Source of the DNA: Candidatus Gemmiger stercoripullorum
Lineage (GTDB): Bacteria > Bacillota > Clostridia > Oscillospirales > Ruminococcaceae
DNA length: 53,346 nucleotides
Direction of reading: 5' to 3'
NCBI GenBank assembly: GCA_019119365.1
Contig: DWXD01000063.1
Location: 1-53,346, forward strand
The notes under the pieces were generated by a model that was not told the DNA's origin, made no database searches, and saw nothing but the letters and a program-made list of their open reading frames with translations. The position numbers and the translations under genes were made by a program. Each line of letters starts with the position of its first letter. Position 1 is the first letter of the stretch. Positions 1 through 7,663 of this stretch are shown piece by piece.

Positions 1-60
1 TTCACGGCAAATCGCGCACTCGTCGCTAACGCTCCTCGCACACAATTTGCCGTAAAATTT
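1..60. repeat. palindromic repeat, left-edge copy
   Basis: A nine-base arm ACGGCAAAT (4-12) pairs with ATTTGCCGT near 45-53 around a loop that carries CACTCGTCGCTAACGCTCC. The loop sequence and left arm recur in the same orientation at the right end of the window (about 53303-53346) with two mismatches. The copy is cut by the window edge on its left. This is seen directly. That it is a dispersed intergenic repeat is inferred. Confidence 0.7.
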
Positions 61-70
61 CCCTGTCGGT

Positions 71-112
71 GTCGCCGTCGTCGGCACATGTCCGCCGACG
101 GCGACGTTTTTT
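71..112 (+). terminator. Rho-independent terminator, plus-strand orientation
   Basis: The arm 71-79 plus 83-85 pairs with 94-105 (a three-base bulge) around an eight-base loop, followed by six T at 107-112. It faces the rlmA gene and would stop a plus-strand transcript entering from left of the window. Confidence 0.6.
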
Positions 113-132
113 AACTTTTTTGACAGTCTGAG

Positions 133-171
133 AGGACCGCCTTCCTGCCAGCAGGAAAGCGGTCCTTTTTT
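133..171 (+). terminator. second plus-strand terminator in tandem
   Basis: A 16-base stem (133-148 with 151-166, one mismatch) is followed by a T run at 167-171. It lies 5 bases past the rlmA stop codon. Read from the minus strand the T run is missing, so it would stop rlmA transcripts only weakly. Confidence 0.7.
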
Positions 172-175
172 GTGG

Positions 176-1024
176 TTATGCGCCGGGTTCGCGGCGGTAG
201 ACAAGGAAGCGGAAGCCGATCTCGGTCCCAAGGGTCTGCTGCGCGGCAAGGCGCGCGGCCCCGGCCGCCGGTGTGTTGTAGCAGTACGGCGTCATCATGA
301 ACAGCTGCTGCGCCGCGGCGGCGTCCAGCGTCAGCGCGGCGGTAACGGTGCGCTCGCGGTCCGGCAGGCGCACAAAACCGGGGTAGTCCGTGTTCTGGTC
401 CGGGTTCTCATACGGCCGGTCGTATAAAATTTCCTTGAGGCCGTAGAGATGCCGCGGCGTGGGCACGGCGTAGATCAGCACCCCGCCCGGGCGCAGCATG
501 CGGGCGAATTCGGCGGCGGCAAACGGCGAAAAGACGTTGAGCAGCACATCGGCCCAGCCGTCGGCCACCGGGGCGCAGAAGCTGCCGCCCACCGCAAACA
601 GCGCCTGCGGCACAAGTTTGGCCGCCAGGCGCACGGCCGGTTTGGCCAGATCGAAGCCGATGAGCTGCACCGCGCGCCCTGCGCCGGCAAACGCCGCGAG
701 CACCGTCTCGTCATAGCTGCCTTCGCCGCAGCCTGCGTCCACGATGCGGGCGTTTTCGGGCGCAAGGTCCAGGCAGAGTTCGGCCAGCGCGCGGCGGAAG
801 GGGTCATAATAGCCCGCCTGCAAAAAAGCGCGCCGCGCGGCGACCATGGCTTTGCCGTCGCCGGGTTGGGCGGCGTGGCGCTTTTGGATCGGCAGCAGGT
901 TGACGTAGCCCTCTTTGGCAAGGTCAAAGCTGTGGTTTTTGGGGCAGCGCAGCGCGCGGCCAAAGACAGCCAGCGGCCCATGGCACACCGGGCAGCGCAG
1001 CCCGGCCGCACAGGCGGGGTTCAC
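176..1024 (-). CDS. rlmA: 23S rRNA (guanine-N1)-methyltransferase, RlmA family
   Basis: A SAM-dependent methyltransferase that modifies a guanine in domain II (helix 35 region) of 23S rRNA. It has 282 residues, close to the Escherichia coli RlmA length. The N-terminus has the family zinc finger (CPVC near residue 11, CPKNH near 28), then AKEGYVNLLP and a DAGCGEGSY SAM-binding loop near residue 95; MMTPY lies near the end. The start is GTG, overlapping the stop of the upstream basic protein by four bases (GTGA), so the two are translationally coupled. Gram-positive relatives act at G748 and can affect macrolide response (TlrB), but which base is used here cannot be read from sequence. It is the last gene of the operon that holds the Rnf-like core. 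Confidence 0.9.
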   Translation of the reverse strand: MNPACAAGLRCPVCHGPLAVFGRALRCPKNHSFDLAKEGYVNLLPIQKRHAAQPGDGKAMVAARRAFLQAGYYDPFRRALAELCLDLAPENARIVDAGCGEGSYDETVLAAFAGAGRAVQLIGFDLAKPAVRLAAKLVPQALFAVGGSFCAPVADGWADVLLNVFSPFAAAEFARMLRPGGVLIYAVPTPRHLYGLKEILYDRPYENPDQNTDYPGFVRLPDRERTVTAALTLDAAAAQQLFMMTPYCYNTPAAGAARLAAQQTLGTEIGFRFLVYRREPGA

Positions 1025-1536
1025 GGCTGCGCCCCGTCCGGCGCGGGGGCGTCGGGCTGCGCGTCCGCTTCGCCCTCCACCGGCGCGGTCACGCCGCCGT
1101 GCGCGGCGATGTATTCCTCAAAGCTGGCAAATTTCTGTTTGGGCGGGCGGCGGGTGATGAGCAGCAGCCCGGGGTCCTCCTCCCCGGCCGGGCGGCGCGG
1201 TTTGCCGCCGCGGCGGGCGGGGCGGGGCGTTTCGGCGGCCGCGGTGCGGGCGCTGCTTTTGGGCGGCTGCGGCGCGGGCTGCCGGGCGCTGTTTTTAGCC
1301 GCCTGCCCGGCCGGCGCAGCCGGTTTGGCGCTGTGGCCGCCGCGGCCGCGGCGGCGGGCGCCGGAAGCGCTCTGCCCCGCGGGCGCGGCGCTCTGGCTGG
1401 CCTGGGGCTGCGGCGCGGCGGCTTCGCGGTCGTTCTGCGCGCGGCCGCCCTGGCCGCCGCGCGGACGGCGGCGGCGACGGCGGGAGCCCGATTCGTTGGC
1501 CGGTTTGGCCGGGTTCGCAGGCTTCTGGTTCGGCAT
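1021..1536 (-). CDS. basic, disordered Arg/Ala/Pro-rich protein
   Basis: 171 residues. The ATG at 1536 is preferred over in-frame upstream codons because GGAGG lies seven bases before it. Residues 1-120 are low complexity, with an Arg cluster (SRRRRRRPRGG) and many Ala, Pro and Gln. The only ordered-looking part is near the C-terminus, about 120-150 (LLLITRRPPKQKF then FEEYIAAHGG). No known domain is recognised. It sits between the DUF1015 gene and rlmA and shares a GTGA overlap with rlmA. The Arg-rich tail and its coupling to an rRNA methyltransferase make RNA or ribosome binding a reasonable but unproven idea. Confidence 0.7.
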   Translation of the reverse strand: MPNQKPANPAKPANESGSRRRRRRPRGGQGGRAQNDREAAAPQPQASQSAAPAGQSASGARRRGRGGHSAKPAAPAGQAAKNSARQPAPQPPKSSARTAAAETPRPARRGGKPRRPAGEEDPGLLLITRRPPKQKFASFEEYIAAHGGVTAPVEGEADAQPDAPAPDGAQP

Positions 1537-1577
1537 TGCGGTTCCTCCTTCAAAGGCTTTGGGGGCAAGGGCCGCCG

Positions 1578-2864
1578 TCACACAAGGCTGCGGCACTCGT
1601 TGTAATATCGTTTTTCCTCGGCATGGCCCATGCTGAACGTCTTGCGCGGCAGCACGCCGCCCAGCACAACGCCGCGGAACAGATCCGCCTTGTCAAACGG
1701 CGGCAGCAGCAGCGCGCAGGCCGGGCGGGCGGGGTCGGCCGCCAGCGCGCGGGCGGCGGCCTCGCCGTGGATATAGTCGACGCGCCAGCCGGGTTCGCCC
1801 GGCAGCGTTTCGCCCAAAAAGCGTTCGATCGTGCCGACGGTCAGCGGTTCGGTCGCGCCGGACAGAGCCAGCGCCTGTTCGTACCCGGCCCCGGCCAGCG
1901 TGAAGCGCTGCGCGCCCTGCGCCCCCGCCGTGATGCCGTTGTGCGCGGCCCAGGCGGCCAGGCGGGCGGCCAGCGCCGCGGGCTGCGCGCCGAACACGAC
2001 GCGGTGGATCGGTTCGATCTCGATGGCCGGGCTGTGCACGTTGCAGACTTCGGCCAGGCAGTAGCGGGCCGGATGGTCCGCGCGCTGCGCGGGCGGCAGC
2101 GTGGGCTTGAGCTCCTCCCAGCAGGCTTTGGCGGTGGCCAGCGAATGGTTGCCGTCCCCGACGGCCAGCACCATCGGCGGCTGCCCGGCGGCCTGCGGCC
2201 AGCGGGCGGCGAACGCCGCGGGGTCGGCCAGGGCGGCGACGGCGCGGCCGATCTGTTCGATGAGCGCCGGGTCCTCGACCGCCCAACCGGCCAGATGCCC
2301 GCCGCCCAGCATCAGCTCGCCTTCATACAAAAGCGGCAGTTCGGCTTTGCGGCGGCCGACCGGCTCGATCAGCGTACCGGCTTCGTCGTCGGCCAGCATC
2401 ATCACATGCGGCGTTTCAAGCGGCGCGCCGCGGCGGATGCGCACGCGCGGCGGGATACGCGAGAGCACGGTGCTCTCGCTGGGGCGGATGGCCGGTTTCT
2501 CGCCGGGCGCATAGCTGTAGGCTTCCAGGTCGACCATGCCGACAAGGCCCTGGCGGACGCTGCCGTCGAGCTGGGTACGCTCGACATAGACATAGCCGCG
2601 CACAGTGCGGGTCAGCACGTTTTGGCGGTACGCCGCCATGGCGGCGCGGATGCCGTGCAGGCGGGTTTCCTCCTGCGCTGTGCCGAGGTAGGCTTCCGGC
2701 AAGACGATGTGCAGCGTGCTGGGTTTGCCGCGGGCCAGGTCCTCGGCTTTGCGCCAGTATTCCGGCTGGGAGGTGAACTGATCCACCGCAATGCAGGCCC
2801 AAGGGTCCAGCGGGACGCCGGGCGCGGGCAGCAGAATTTCGGCGGGCAAAAAGCAGTTCGGCAT
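1578..2864 (-). CDS. DUF1015 family protein
   Basis: 428 residues from the ATG at 2864, chosen because GGAG lies just upstream and MPNCFLPAEILLP matches the usual N-terminus of the family. It contains the diagnostic GDGNHSLATAK motif near residue 225 and a FAVxPIHRVVF-like segment near 275. The family is widespread in clostridia and thermophiles and is soluble, but its biochemical role is not established; in some genomes it sits beside serine biosynthesis genes. Here it follows rnfA-like by 31 bases and precedes the basic protein by 41 bases, so it is probably in the same transcript as the Rnf-like core. Confidence 0.85.
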   Translation of the reverse strand: MPNCFLPAEILLPAPGVPLDPWACIAVDQFTSQPEYWRKAEDLARGKPSTLHIVLPEAYLGTAQEETRLHGIRAAMAAYRQNVLTRTVRGYVYVERTQLDGSVRQGLVGMVDLEAYSYAPGEKPAIRPSESTVLSRIPPRVRIRRGAPLETPHVMMLADDEAGTLIEPVGRRKAELPLLYEGELMLGGGHLAGWAVEDPALIEQIGRAVAALADPAAFAARWPQAAGQPPMVLAVGDGNHSLATAKACWEELKPTLPPAQRADHPARYCLAEVCNVHSPAIEIEPIHRVVFGAQPAALAARLAAWAAHNGITAGAQGAQRFTLAGAGYEQALALSGATEPLTVGTIERFLGETLPGEPGWRVDYIHGEAAARALAADPARPACALLLPPFDKADLFRGVVLGGVLPRKTFSMGHAEEKRYYNECRSLV

Positions 2865-2895
2865 GTTTTTACTCCGTTCTACGTTAAGGTCCCGT

Positions 2896-3531
2896 TCAGC
2901 CCACCAGCGCATACAGCGCCAGCGACAGCACGCCGATATAGATCAGCGAACTGGGCAGGCCGCGGAAGGCGGCGGGCACGTCCTTGCTGCCGAGACGGCG
3001 GCGGCCTTCGTCCACCACCAGCACGGCAAAGAGATACCCCAGCCCGCTGCCGAGGCCGAAGGCCGTCGACTGCAGCAGGCTGTAGTTCTGCCCGGCGCAC
3101 AGCAGCAGCGTGCCCAGCACGCTGCAGGTGCAGGTGGCGATGGGCAGCTGTTCGCGGCACGGACGCCGCCAGGCGGCGGGCAGCAGCCCCAGCAGCAGCC
3201 AGACCGCCGCCATGGCGACGGCGGCGCAGCACAGGTAGATGAGCGGGCGCAGCGCCGCAATGGGCAGCCAGTCCGGCAGCGCGGCGCGCAGTGTGGGCGA
3301 AACATAGGTCATGGCGAGCCAGCCCAGCGGCGCGCTGCCCAGCTGGACCAGGATGACCGGCGTGCAGTACTGCCAGGTGTGGATCTCGGGGTCGTTGACG
3401 AGCTTGATGAGGCGGGAAACGCCCATGGCGCGGGAAAAGACGACGTTCTCGGCAAAAACTGCCAGCACGACATAGAAGGCAAACTGCGCCACGGCCTGCA
3501 GCACAGTCAGCTCAGTGCTTGCGGTCAGCAT
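2896..3531 (-). CDS. RnfA-like membrane protein lacking one cluster cysteine
   Basis: 211 residues, about six membrane segments, RnfA/RsxA (NqrE) family. The C-terminal half follows E. coli RsxA closely: LQSTAFGLGSGLGY, then DVPAAFRG near residue 180. In RsxA the first [2Fe-2S] ligand lies in FLGLCPF; here the aligned segment is AMGVSRL and the Cys is Ser39. The second ligand survives (TCSVLG, Cys136, for NCAVLG). The ATG at 3531 overlaps the end of the rnfE-like gene by 20 bases, so the two are coupled. Function is probably membrane-complex structure; electron transfer is doubtful. The alignment to RsxA is from memory. Confidence 0.85.
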   Translation of the reverse strand: MLTASTELTVLQAVAQFAFYVVLAVFAENVVFSRAMGVSRLIKLVNDPEIHTWQYCTPVILVQLGSAPLGWLAMTYVSPTLRAALPDWLPIAALRPLIYLCCAAVAMAAVWLLLGLLPAAWRRPCREQLPIATCTCSVLGTLLLCAGQNYSLLQSTAFGLGSGLGYLFAVLVVDEGRRRLGSKDVPAAFRGLPSSLIYIGVLSLALYALVG

Positions 3532-4477
3532 ACAGGTGACGCACCTCCTCCTGTTTGTAATGGACATACGCGCCGCCCACAGCGGTCCAGGCGGCCGCCA
3601 GGAAACCGAGCAGCAGGAAACCGCCCGCCGGCTGGGCAGCCAGCGGCAGCGGCGCAAAATGCAGCACCGTGCGGCCGAACACCGTACCCGCGCCGAGGAG
3701 CTCGCGCAGAGCGCCGACAAGCAGGATGGACACGCACAGGCCGATGGTGTTGTTGATGCCGCGGCGCAGCGCTTCGCCCGGCGTTTCCATCTCCGGGGCT
3801 TCCAGGCGTTTGATGATGGCCGGTTCAACAACCATCATCGGCAGATAAACGCCGAGCAGCGTCAGCGAGGAGCCGAACAGCTCATAGAGGATCAGATACG
3901 CCGGGATATAGACGATGGCCGCCGAAAACGTATAGACAACGGCGCGGAAGCGGTTGCCTGTCAGGTGGCAGATCGCGACAGCCAGCACGCGGGTGGCCGT
4001 GAGCAGCAGCGCCGCCGCCGCGCACAGCATGAGCGCATAGTCGCCGTTGATGTCCATGGCCACGATGGGCGCCAGGCCCAGCCCGCGCACCATGACGGGG
4101 TTGTTGAGCCAGAGATGGTCGTCGTGGATGCTCTGGTAGAGTTCTTCTTCCGCCTCGCGGCGCGTTTTGCGCGCAGGGCGCGGTTTGGGCGCGGGCTCGC
4201 GGGGGGGCTCCGGCGCGGTTTCGGTCGCCGCCCGCACGGCGCCGGTGTCGATTGCGCGGGTGCGGGCTTCCTCCTCGGCGGCGGCCACCGCTTCGCGCTC
4301 GATCTGCTGCGGCGTCTTGCCCGCAGCCGCCGCGCGGCGGGCTTTTTCCAGCACTTCGGGGGAAAGCTGCGGGATGATGACGGTCTGGGAACGTTCGGGT
4401 TCGTTTTTGCGCCGGGAGATCCGGCGGCCCGTAGCCCCGGGCTGTTTAGATGGCTTCCGGTTTTGCTCGATTGGCAC
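3512..4477 (-). CDS. RnfE-like membrane protein with long N-terminal extension, cluster cysteines lost
   Basis: 321 residues from a GTG start, with AGGAGG upstream. Residues 1-117 form a charged Ala/Glu/Arg/Pro-rich extension (helical to about 75, then Pro-rich) not found in E. coli RsxE. The membrane domain starts at HLWLNNPVMV (121) and ends near 310. Motifs that place it are LWxNNP and GALRELLGAGTVFG. The two conserved cluster cysteines are gone: LGLCP has become LGLAP (Ala136), and the TNC motif has become VEP (Pro219). It overlaps rnfD-like by 32 bases and rnfA-like by 20 bases. The family assignment is firm; redox function is not supported. Confidence 0.85.
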   Translation of the reverse strand: MPIEQNRKPSKQPGATGRRISRRKNEPERSQTVIIPQLSPEVLEKARRAAAAGKTPQQIEREAVAAAEEEARTRAIDTGAVRAATETAPEPPREPAPKPRPARKTRREAEEELYQSIHDDHLWLNNPVMVRGLGLAPIVAMDINGDYALMLCAAAALLLTATRVLAVAICHLTGNRFRAVVYTFSAAIVYIPAYLILYELFGSSLTLLGVYLPMMVVEPAIIKRLEAPEMETPGEALRRGINNTIGLCVSILLVGALRELLGAGTVFGRTVLHFAPLPLAAQPAGGFLLLGFLAAAWTAVGGAYVHYKQEEVRHLYADRKH

Positions 4478-5471
4478 GCCGCTTCTCCTCCTTCTTTCTG
4501 AATCTCATGCGCTCCGCCCGGCGGGCCACGCGGTCCAGCCATTCGGGGAATGCCCCGACGATGAGCAGCGCAAAGCAGATGCCGGTCTCGTAGACGGTGT
4601 TATAGCGGAACACCGTGGCCGCAACCCCGAGCAGCAGCCCGTAGATGATGCGGCTGGACAGCCGCGCGGGCTGGGTGACGGGCTCGCACGCCAGGAAAAT
4701 ACCGCCGAACAGCATGCTGCCGCCCAGGATGATATATTTTTCCAGATAGACGCGCTGGCGCATATACTCCCACGGGAGGCTGAACGCAGGCAGGTCGTTG
4801 AGCTGCGGCAGCAGCCAGGGCACCGCAATGCAGACGATCAGGTACGGCAGCAGTGTGGACAGCTGCAGGTGGCCGCGCACAAGCAGAAACAGCGCGCAGG
4901 CCAGAATGACCAGGATTGCGCCGGTGCCCAGCGGCCCGGCCACCGCGCCGGTGAACAGGTTCATCGTCGTATCCGAAGGCAGGCCGCCGCCCGACAGCGC
5001 CGCGTTCATACCGGCGCTCAGGGCTTCTTCCGGCACGTCCCACAGCGGCAGCACCGTGCCGGGCGCGGGGTAGCGGAACACTTCGCCCGGCCAGGACAGC
5101 GCGGCCACCGCGACGCCCACAGCCGCCGGGTGGAAGGGATAGTGCCCTTCGCCGCCGAACGTCTCTTTGATGAGGACGGCCATGATGACCGCCGCAATCA
5201 CGACGCCATACGGCACCGCGGCGGGCATCATCAGCACAATGAGGGCTGCGAACGCCTCGCTGGAAGGTTCGTGCGGGCGGTAGTTCGGCCCGTGCAGCGG
5301 CGCGGCCAGGCAGTCGCAGACATAGGCGGTGAACAGCCCGGTAAGCATGAGCAGCAGCGGCCGCGGCCCGTAGTAAAAGCAGGCCATGACCATCAGGGGC
5401 ACGCAGCACCACAGGATGTCGGCATAATAGCCGAAGTTGGCGCTGCGCTCGATCGAATTGCGGTTTGGCAT
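4446..5471 (-). CDS. RnfD-like membrane protein lacking the flavinylation threonine
   Basis: 341 residues, NqrB/RnfD family, eight or more membrane segments. Family marks are GGEGHYPFHPAAVG (107-120, for GGLGQNPFNPAMIG), NLFTGAVAGPLG (171-182) and GGSMLFGGIFLACEPVT. In RnfD an FMN is bound covalently to the Thr of an S-x-A-T motif; the aligned stretch here is LSAGMNAALS, giving Met155 in the Thr position. AAGGAG lies just before the ATG at 5471. It is the first gene of the D-E-A set, 50 bases after glf. No rnfC, rnfG or rnfB lies on either side. Confidence 0.85.
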   Translation of the reverse strand: MPNRNSIERSANFGYYADILWCCVPLMVMACFYYGPRPLLLMLTGLFTAYVCDCLAAPLHGPNYRPHEPSSEAFAALIVLMMPAAVPYGVVIAAVIMAVLIKETFGGEGHYPFHPAAVGVAVAALSWPGEVFRYPAPGTVLPLWDVPEEALSAGMNAALSGGGLPSDTTMNLFTGAVAGPLGTGAILVILACALFLLVRGHLQLSTLLPYLIVCIAVPWLLPQLNDLPAFSLPWEYMRQRVYLEKYIILGGSMLFGGIFLACEPVTQPARLSSRIIYGLLLGVAATVFRYNTVYETGICFALLIVGAFPEWLDRVARRAERMRFRKKEEKRRANRAKPEAI

Positions 5472-5521
5472 GGGGACTCCTTATCCATGAGACCCAAAAG
5501 GCGGGCGCGCCGCCTTCGGGA

Positions 5522-6655
5522 TCACTTGTACTGGTTGATCTTGTCGAGCTGGACCTCCACACAGGCGAGGGCGCTCTCAATGACCTTGTCCATATCGTAG
5601 TAGCGGTATTCGCCCAAACGGCCGCCGAACACGACATGCGGCTCGGCGTCGGCCAGGGCCTTGTAGCGGGCGTACAGCTCGGTGTTGTGCTCGTCATTGA
5701 CCGGGTAGTACGGTTCGTCGCCGGGTTTCCACTCGGCCGAATACTCGCGGCTGATGACCGTTTTGGTGCCGGGCTCGGTGGAGCCGAATTCGAAGTGCTT
5801 GTGCTCGATGATGCGGGTGTAGGGGGTCTCGGCGTCGGTATAGTTGATGACCGCGTTGCCCTGGTAGTTGGGGCAGTCCAGCGTTTCGGTCTCGAACCGC
5901 ACGCTGCGGTACTGCAGCGCGCCGAGCTGGTAATCGAAGTAGGCGTCGATGGCGCCGGTGTAGATCACGCGGTTGGCGAGCGCGTCCAGCTCCGCCTTGT
6001 TCTTGAGATAGTTGACGCCCAGGCGCACTTCGATGCCCTTAAGCATGTTGGCGACCATCTGGGTGTAGCCACCGTTGGGGATGCCCTGGTAGAGGGCGTT
6101 GAAATAGTTGTTGTCAAAGGTCAGGCGCACCGGCAGGCGCTTGATGATAAAGGCGGGCAGTTCGTCGCACGGGCGGCCCCACTGTTTTTCGGTGTAGCCT
6201 TTGATGAGCTTTTCGTAGATATCGGTGCCGACGAGGTTGATGGCCTGCTCCTCCAGGTTTTTGGGCTCCGGGGTAAAGCGGGCGGCGCGCTGCTCCGCGA
6301 TTTTGGCGGCGGCTTCAGCCGGGGTGACGACGCCCCACATCTTGTTGAAGGTGTTCATGTTGAAGGGCAGGTTGTACAGCTCGCCGTGGTAGTTGGCCAC
6401 CGGGGAGTTCGTGTAGCGGTTGAACACCGCGAACTGGTTGACATAGTCCCACACCTGCTTGTTGTTGGTGTGGAAGATATGCGCGCCATAGCGGTGGACG
6501 TTGATGCCCTCGACCTGTTCGGTATAGATGTTGCCGGCAATGTGGTCGCGCTTGTCCACAACCAGGCACTTGCGGCCGGCCTTCGTTGCCTCGTGTGCGA
6601 ACACCGCGCCGAACAGACCGGCGCCAACGATCAGATAATCATACGCTTTAGACAT
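5522..6655 (-). CDS. glf: UDP-galactopyranose mutase
   Basis: Flavoenzyme that interconverts UDP-galactopyranose and UDP-galactofuranose, the donor for galactofuranose in surface glycans. 377 residues, the usual length. The N-terminal FAD-binding loop is YLIVGAGLFG (7-16), followed by VVDKRDHIAGN and the family signature RYGAHIFHT near residue 55; KGYTEKQWG and the Arg/Tyr-rich active-site segments follow. AGGAGG lies just upstream of the ATG. It is the last enzyme gene of the polysaccharide block, and its presence implies that at least one of the neighbouring glycosyltransferases uses or builds on galactofuranose. Confidence 0.95.
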   Translation of the reverse strand: MSKAYDYLIVGAGLFGAVFAHEATKAGRKCLVVDKRDHIAGNIYTEQVEGINVHRYGAHIFHTNNKQVWDYVNQFAVFNRYTNSPVANYHGELYNLPFNMNTFNKMWGVVTPAEAAAKIAEQRAARFTPEPKNLEEQAINLVGTDIYEKLIKGYTEKQWGRPCDELPAFIIKRLPVRLTFDNNYFNALYQGIPNGGYTQMVANMLKGIEVRLGVNYLKNKAELDALANRVIYTGAIDAYFDYQLGALQYRSVRFETETLDCPNYQGNAVINYTDAETPYTRIIEHKHFEFGSTEPGTKTVISREYSAEWKPGDEPYYPVNDEHNTELYARYKALADAEPHVVFGGRLGEYRYYDMDKVIESALACVEVQLDKINQYK

Positions 6656-6680
6656 AAAATTGCCTCCTTGATGGCTGAAA

Positions 6681-7622
6681 TCAGGATTTTTGCGCTTCGC
6701 GCTTCCAGCGCTCCGCCTGCTGGAGCTTGAACTCGAAATCGCGGGCGTCCTGGGTGAGCAGGCTGGAAAGGATCACGCCCGAGATGAACAGCAGCAGCGC
6801 CGCGACCATGCCGCAGGCGCAGACGATCAGCGTGGGGAAGCGCGGCACAAGACCGGTGCGGAAATACTCGGCCACGACCGGCACCATGAACCCGGCGCTG
6901 CACAGCGCCAGCAGCGCGGCCAGCATGCTGAAAAAGCCGAACGGACGGTAGTTTTTGTACAGCCGCACAATGGTGCGCAGCACTTTGAGGCCGTCGGAAT
7001 AGGTGTTGAGCTTGCTTTCGCTGCCCGCCGGGCGGTCGCGGTATTCAATGACGATGTTCTCGATGCGCATGTTGCGCTCGACCGCATGGATGGACATTTC
7101 GGTTTCGATCTCAAAGCCGCGCGCCAGCACCGGGTACGTCTTGACAAACTGGAAGCTGAAGGCGCGGTAGCCCGTCATGATATCCTTGATCTGGCTGCCG
7201 AACAGGCGGTTGATGCAAAAGCGCACAAGGCTGTTGCCGAAATTGTGGAACGGGCGCTTGTTCTCTGTAAAATAAGTGCTGGACAAACGGTCGCCCACCA
7301 CCATATCCGCCCCGCGCTCGCGCACGGCGCGCACCATCTCGGGCGCAGCCTCGGCCGGGTAGGTATCGTCGCCGTCGACAAGCAGGTAGCATTCGGCGTC
7401 GATCTCCCGGAACATGCGGCGCAGTACGTTGCCCTTGCCCTGCTGGCGCTCTTTGCGCACAACGGCCCCGGCGGCCGCCGCCAGGTCGGCGGTGCCGTCG
7501 GTCGAATTGTTGTCATAGACATAGACAGTGGCCTGCGGCAGCGCGGCGTGGTAATCGGCCACGACCTTCGCGACCGTGCGCGCCTCGTTATAACAGGGGA
7601 TCAGCACGGCGATGCTGTCCAT
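6681..7622 (-). CDS. family 2 glycosyltransferase, polyprenyl-phosphate sugar synthase type
   Basis: 313 residues from the ATG at 7622, which has GGAAGGGAGGG upstream; an earlier in-frame start lacks this. The GT-A fold is at residues 1-220: IAVLIPCYNEARTV (4-17), YDNNSTDGT, and the metal-binding VDGDDTYP. This pattern is that of bacterial dolichyl-phosphate-mannose-synthase-like enzymes, which load a sugar onto polyprenyl phosphate. Two membrane helices follow (about 225-250 and 265-290), then a charged tail. It lies between glf and a GT4 gene. The sugar cannot be read from sequence. The product could feed a GT-C membrane transferase such as the large membrane protein encoded upstream. Confidence 0.85.
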   Translation of the reverse strand: MDSIAVLIPCYNEARTVAKVVADYHAALPQATVYVYDNNSTDGTADLAAAAGAVVRKERQQGKGNVLRRMFREIDAECYLLVDGDDTYPAEAAPEMVRAVRERGADMVVGDRLSSTYFTENKRPFHNFGNSLVRFCINRLFGSQIKDIMTGYRAFSFQFVKTYPVLARGFEIETEMSIHAVERNMRIENIVIEYRDRPAGSESKLNTYSDGLKVLRTIVRLYKNYRPFGFFSMLAALLALCSAGFMVPVVAEYFRTGLVPRFPTLIVCACGMVAALLLFISGVILSSLLTQDARDFEFKLQQAERWKREAQKS

Positions 7623-7663
7623 GGGCTTTCCCTCCTTCCCTGCCGGGATCGGTCTGCTTGCCA

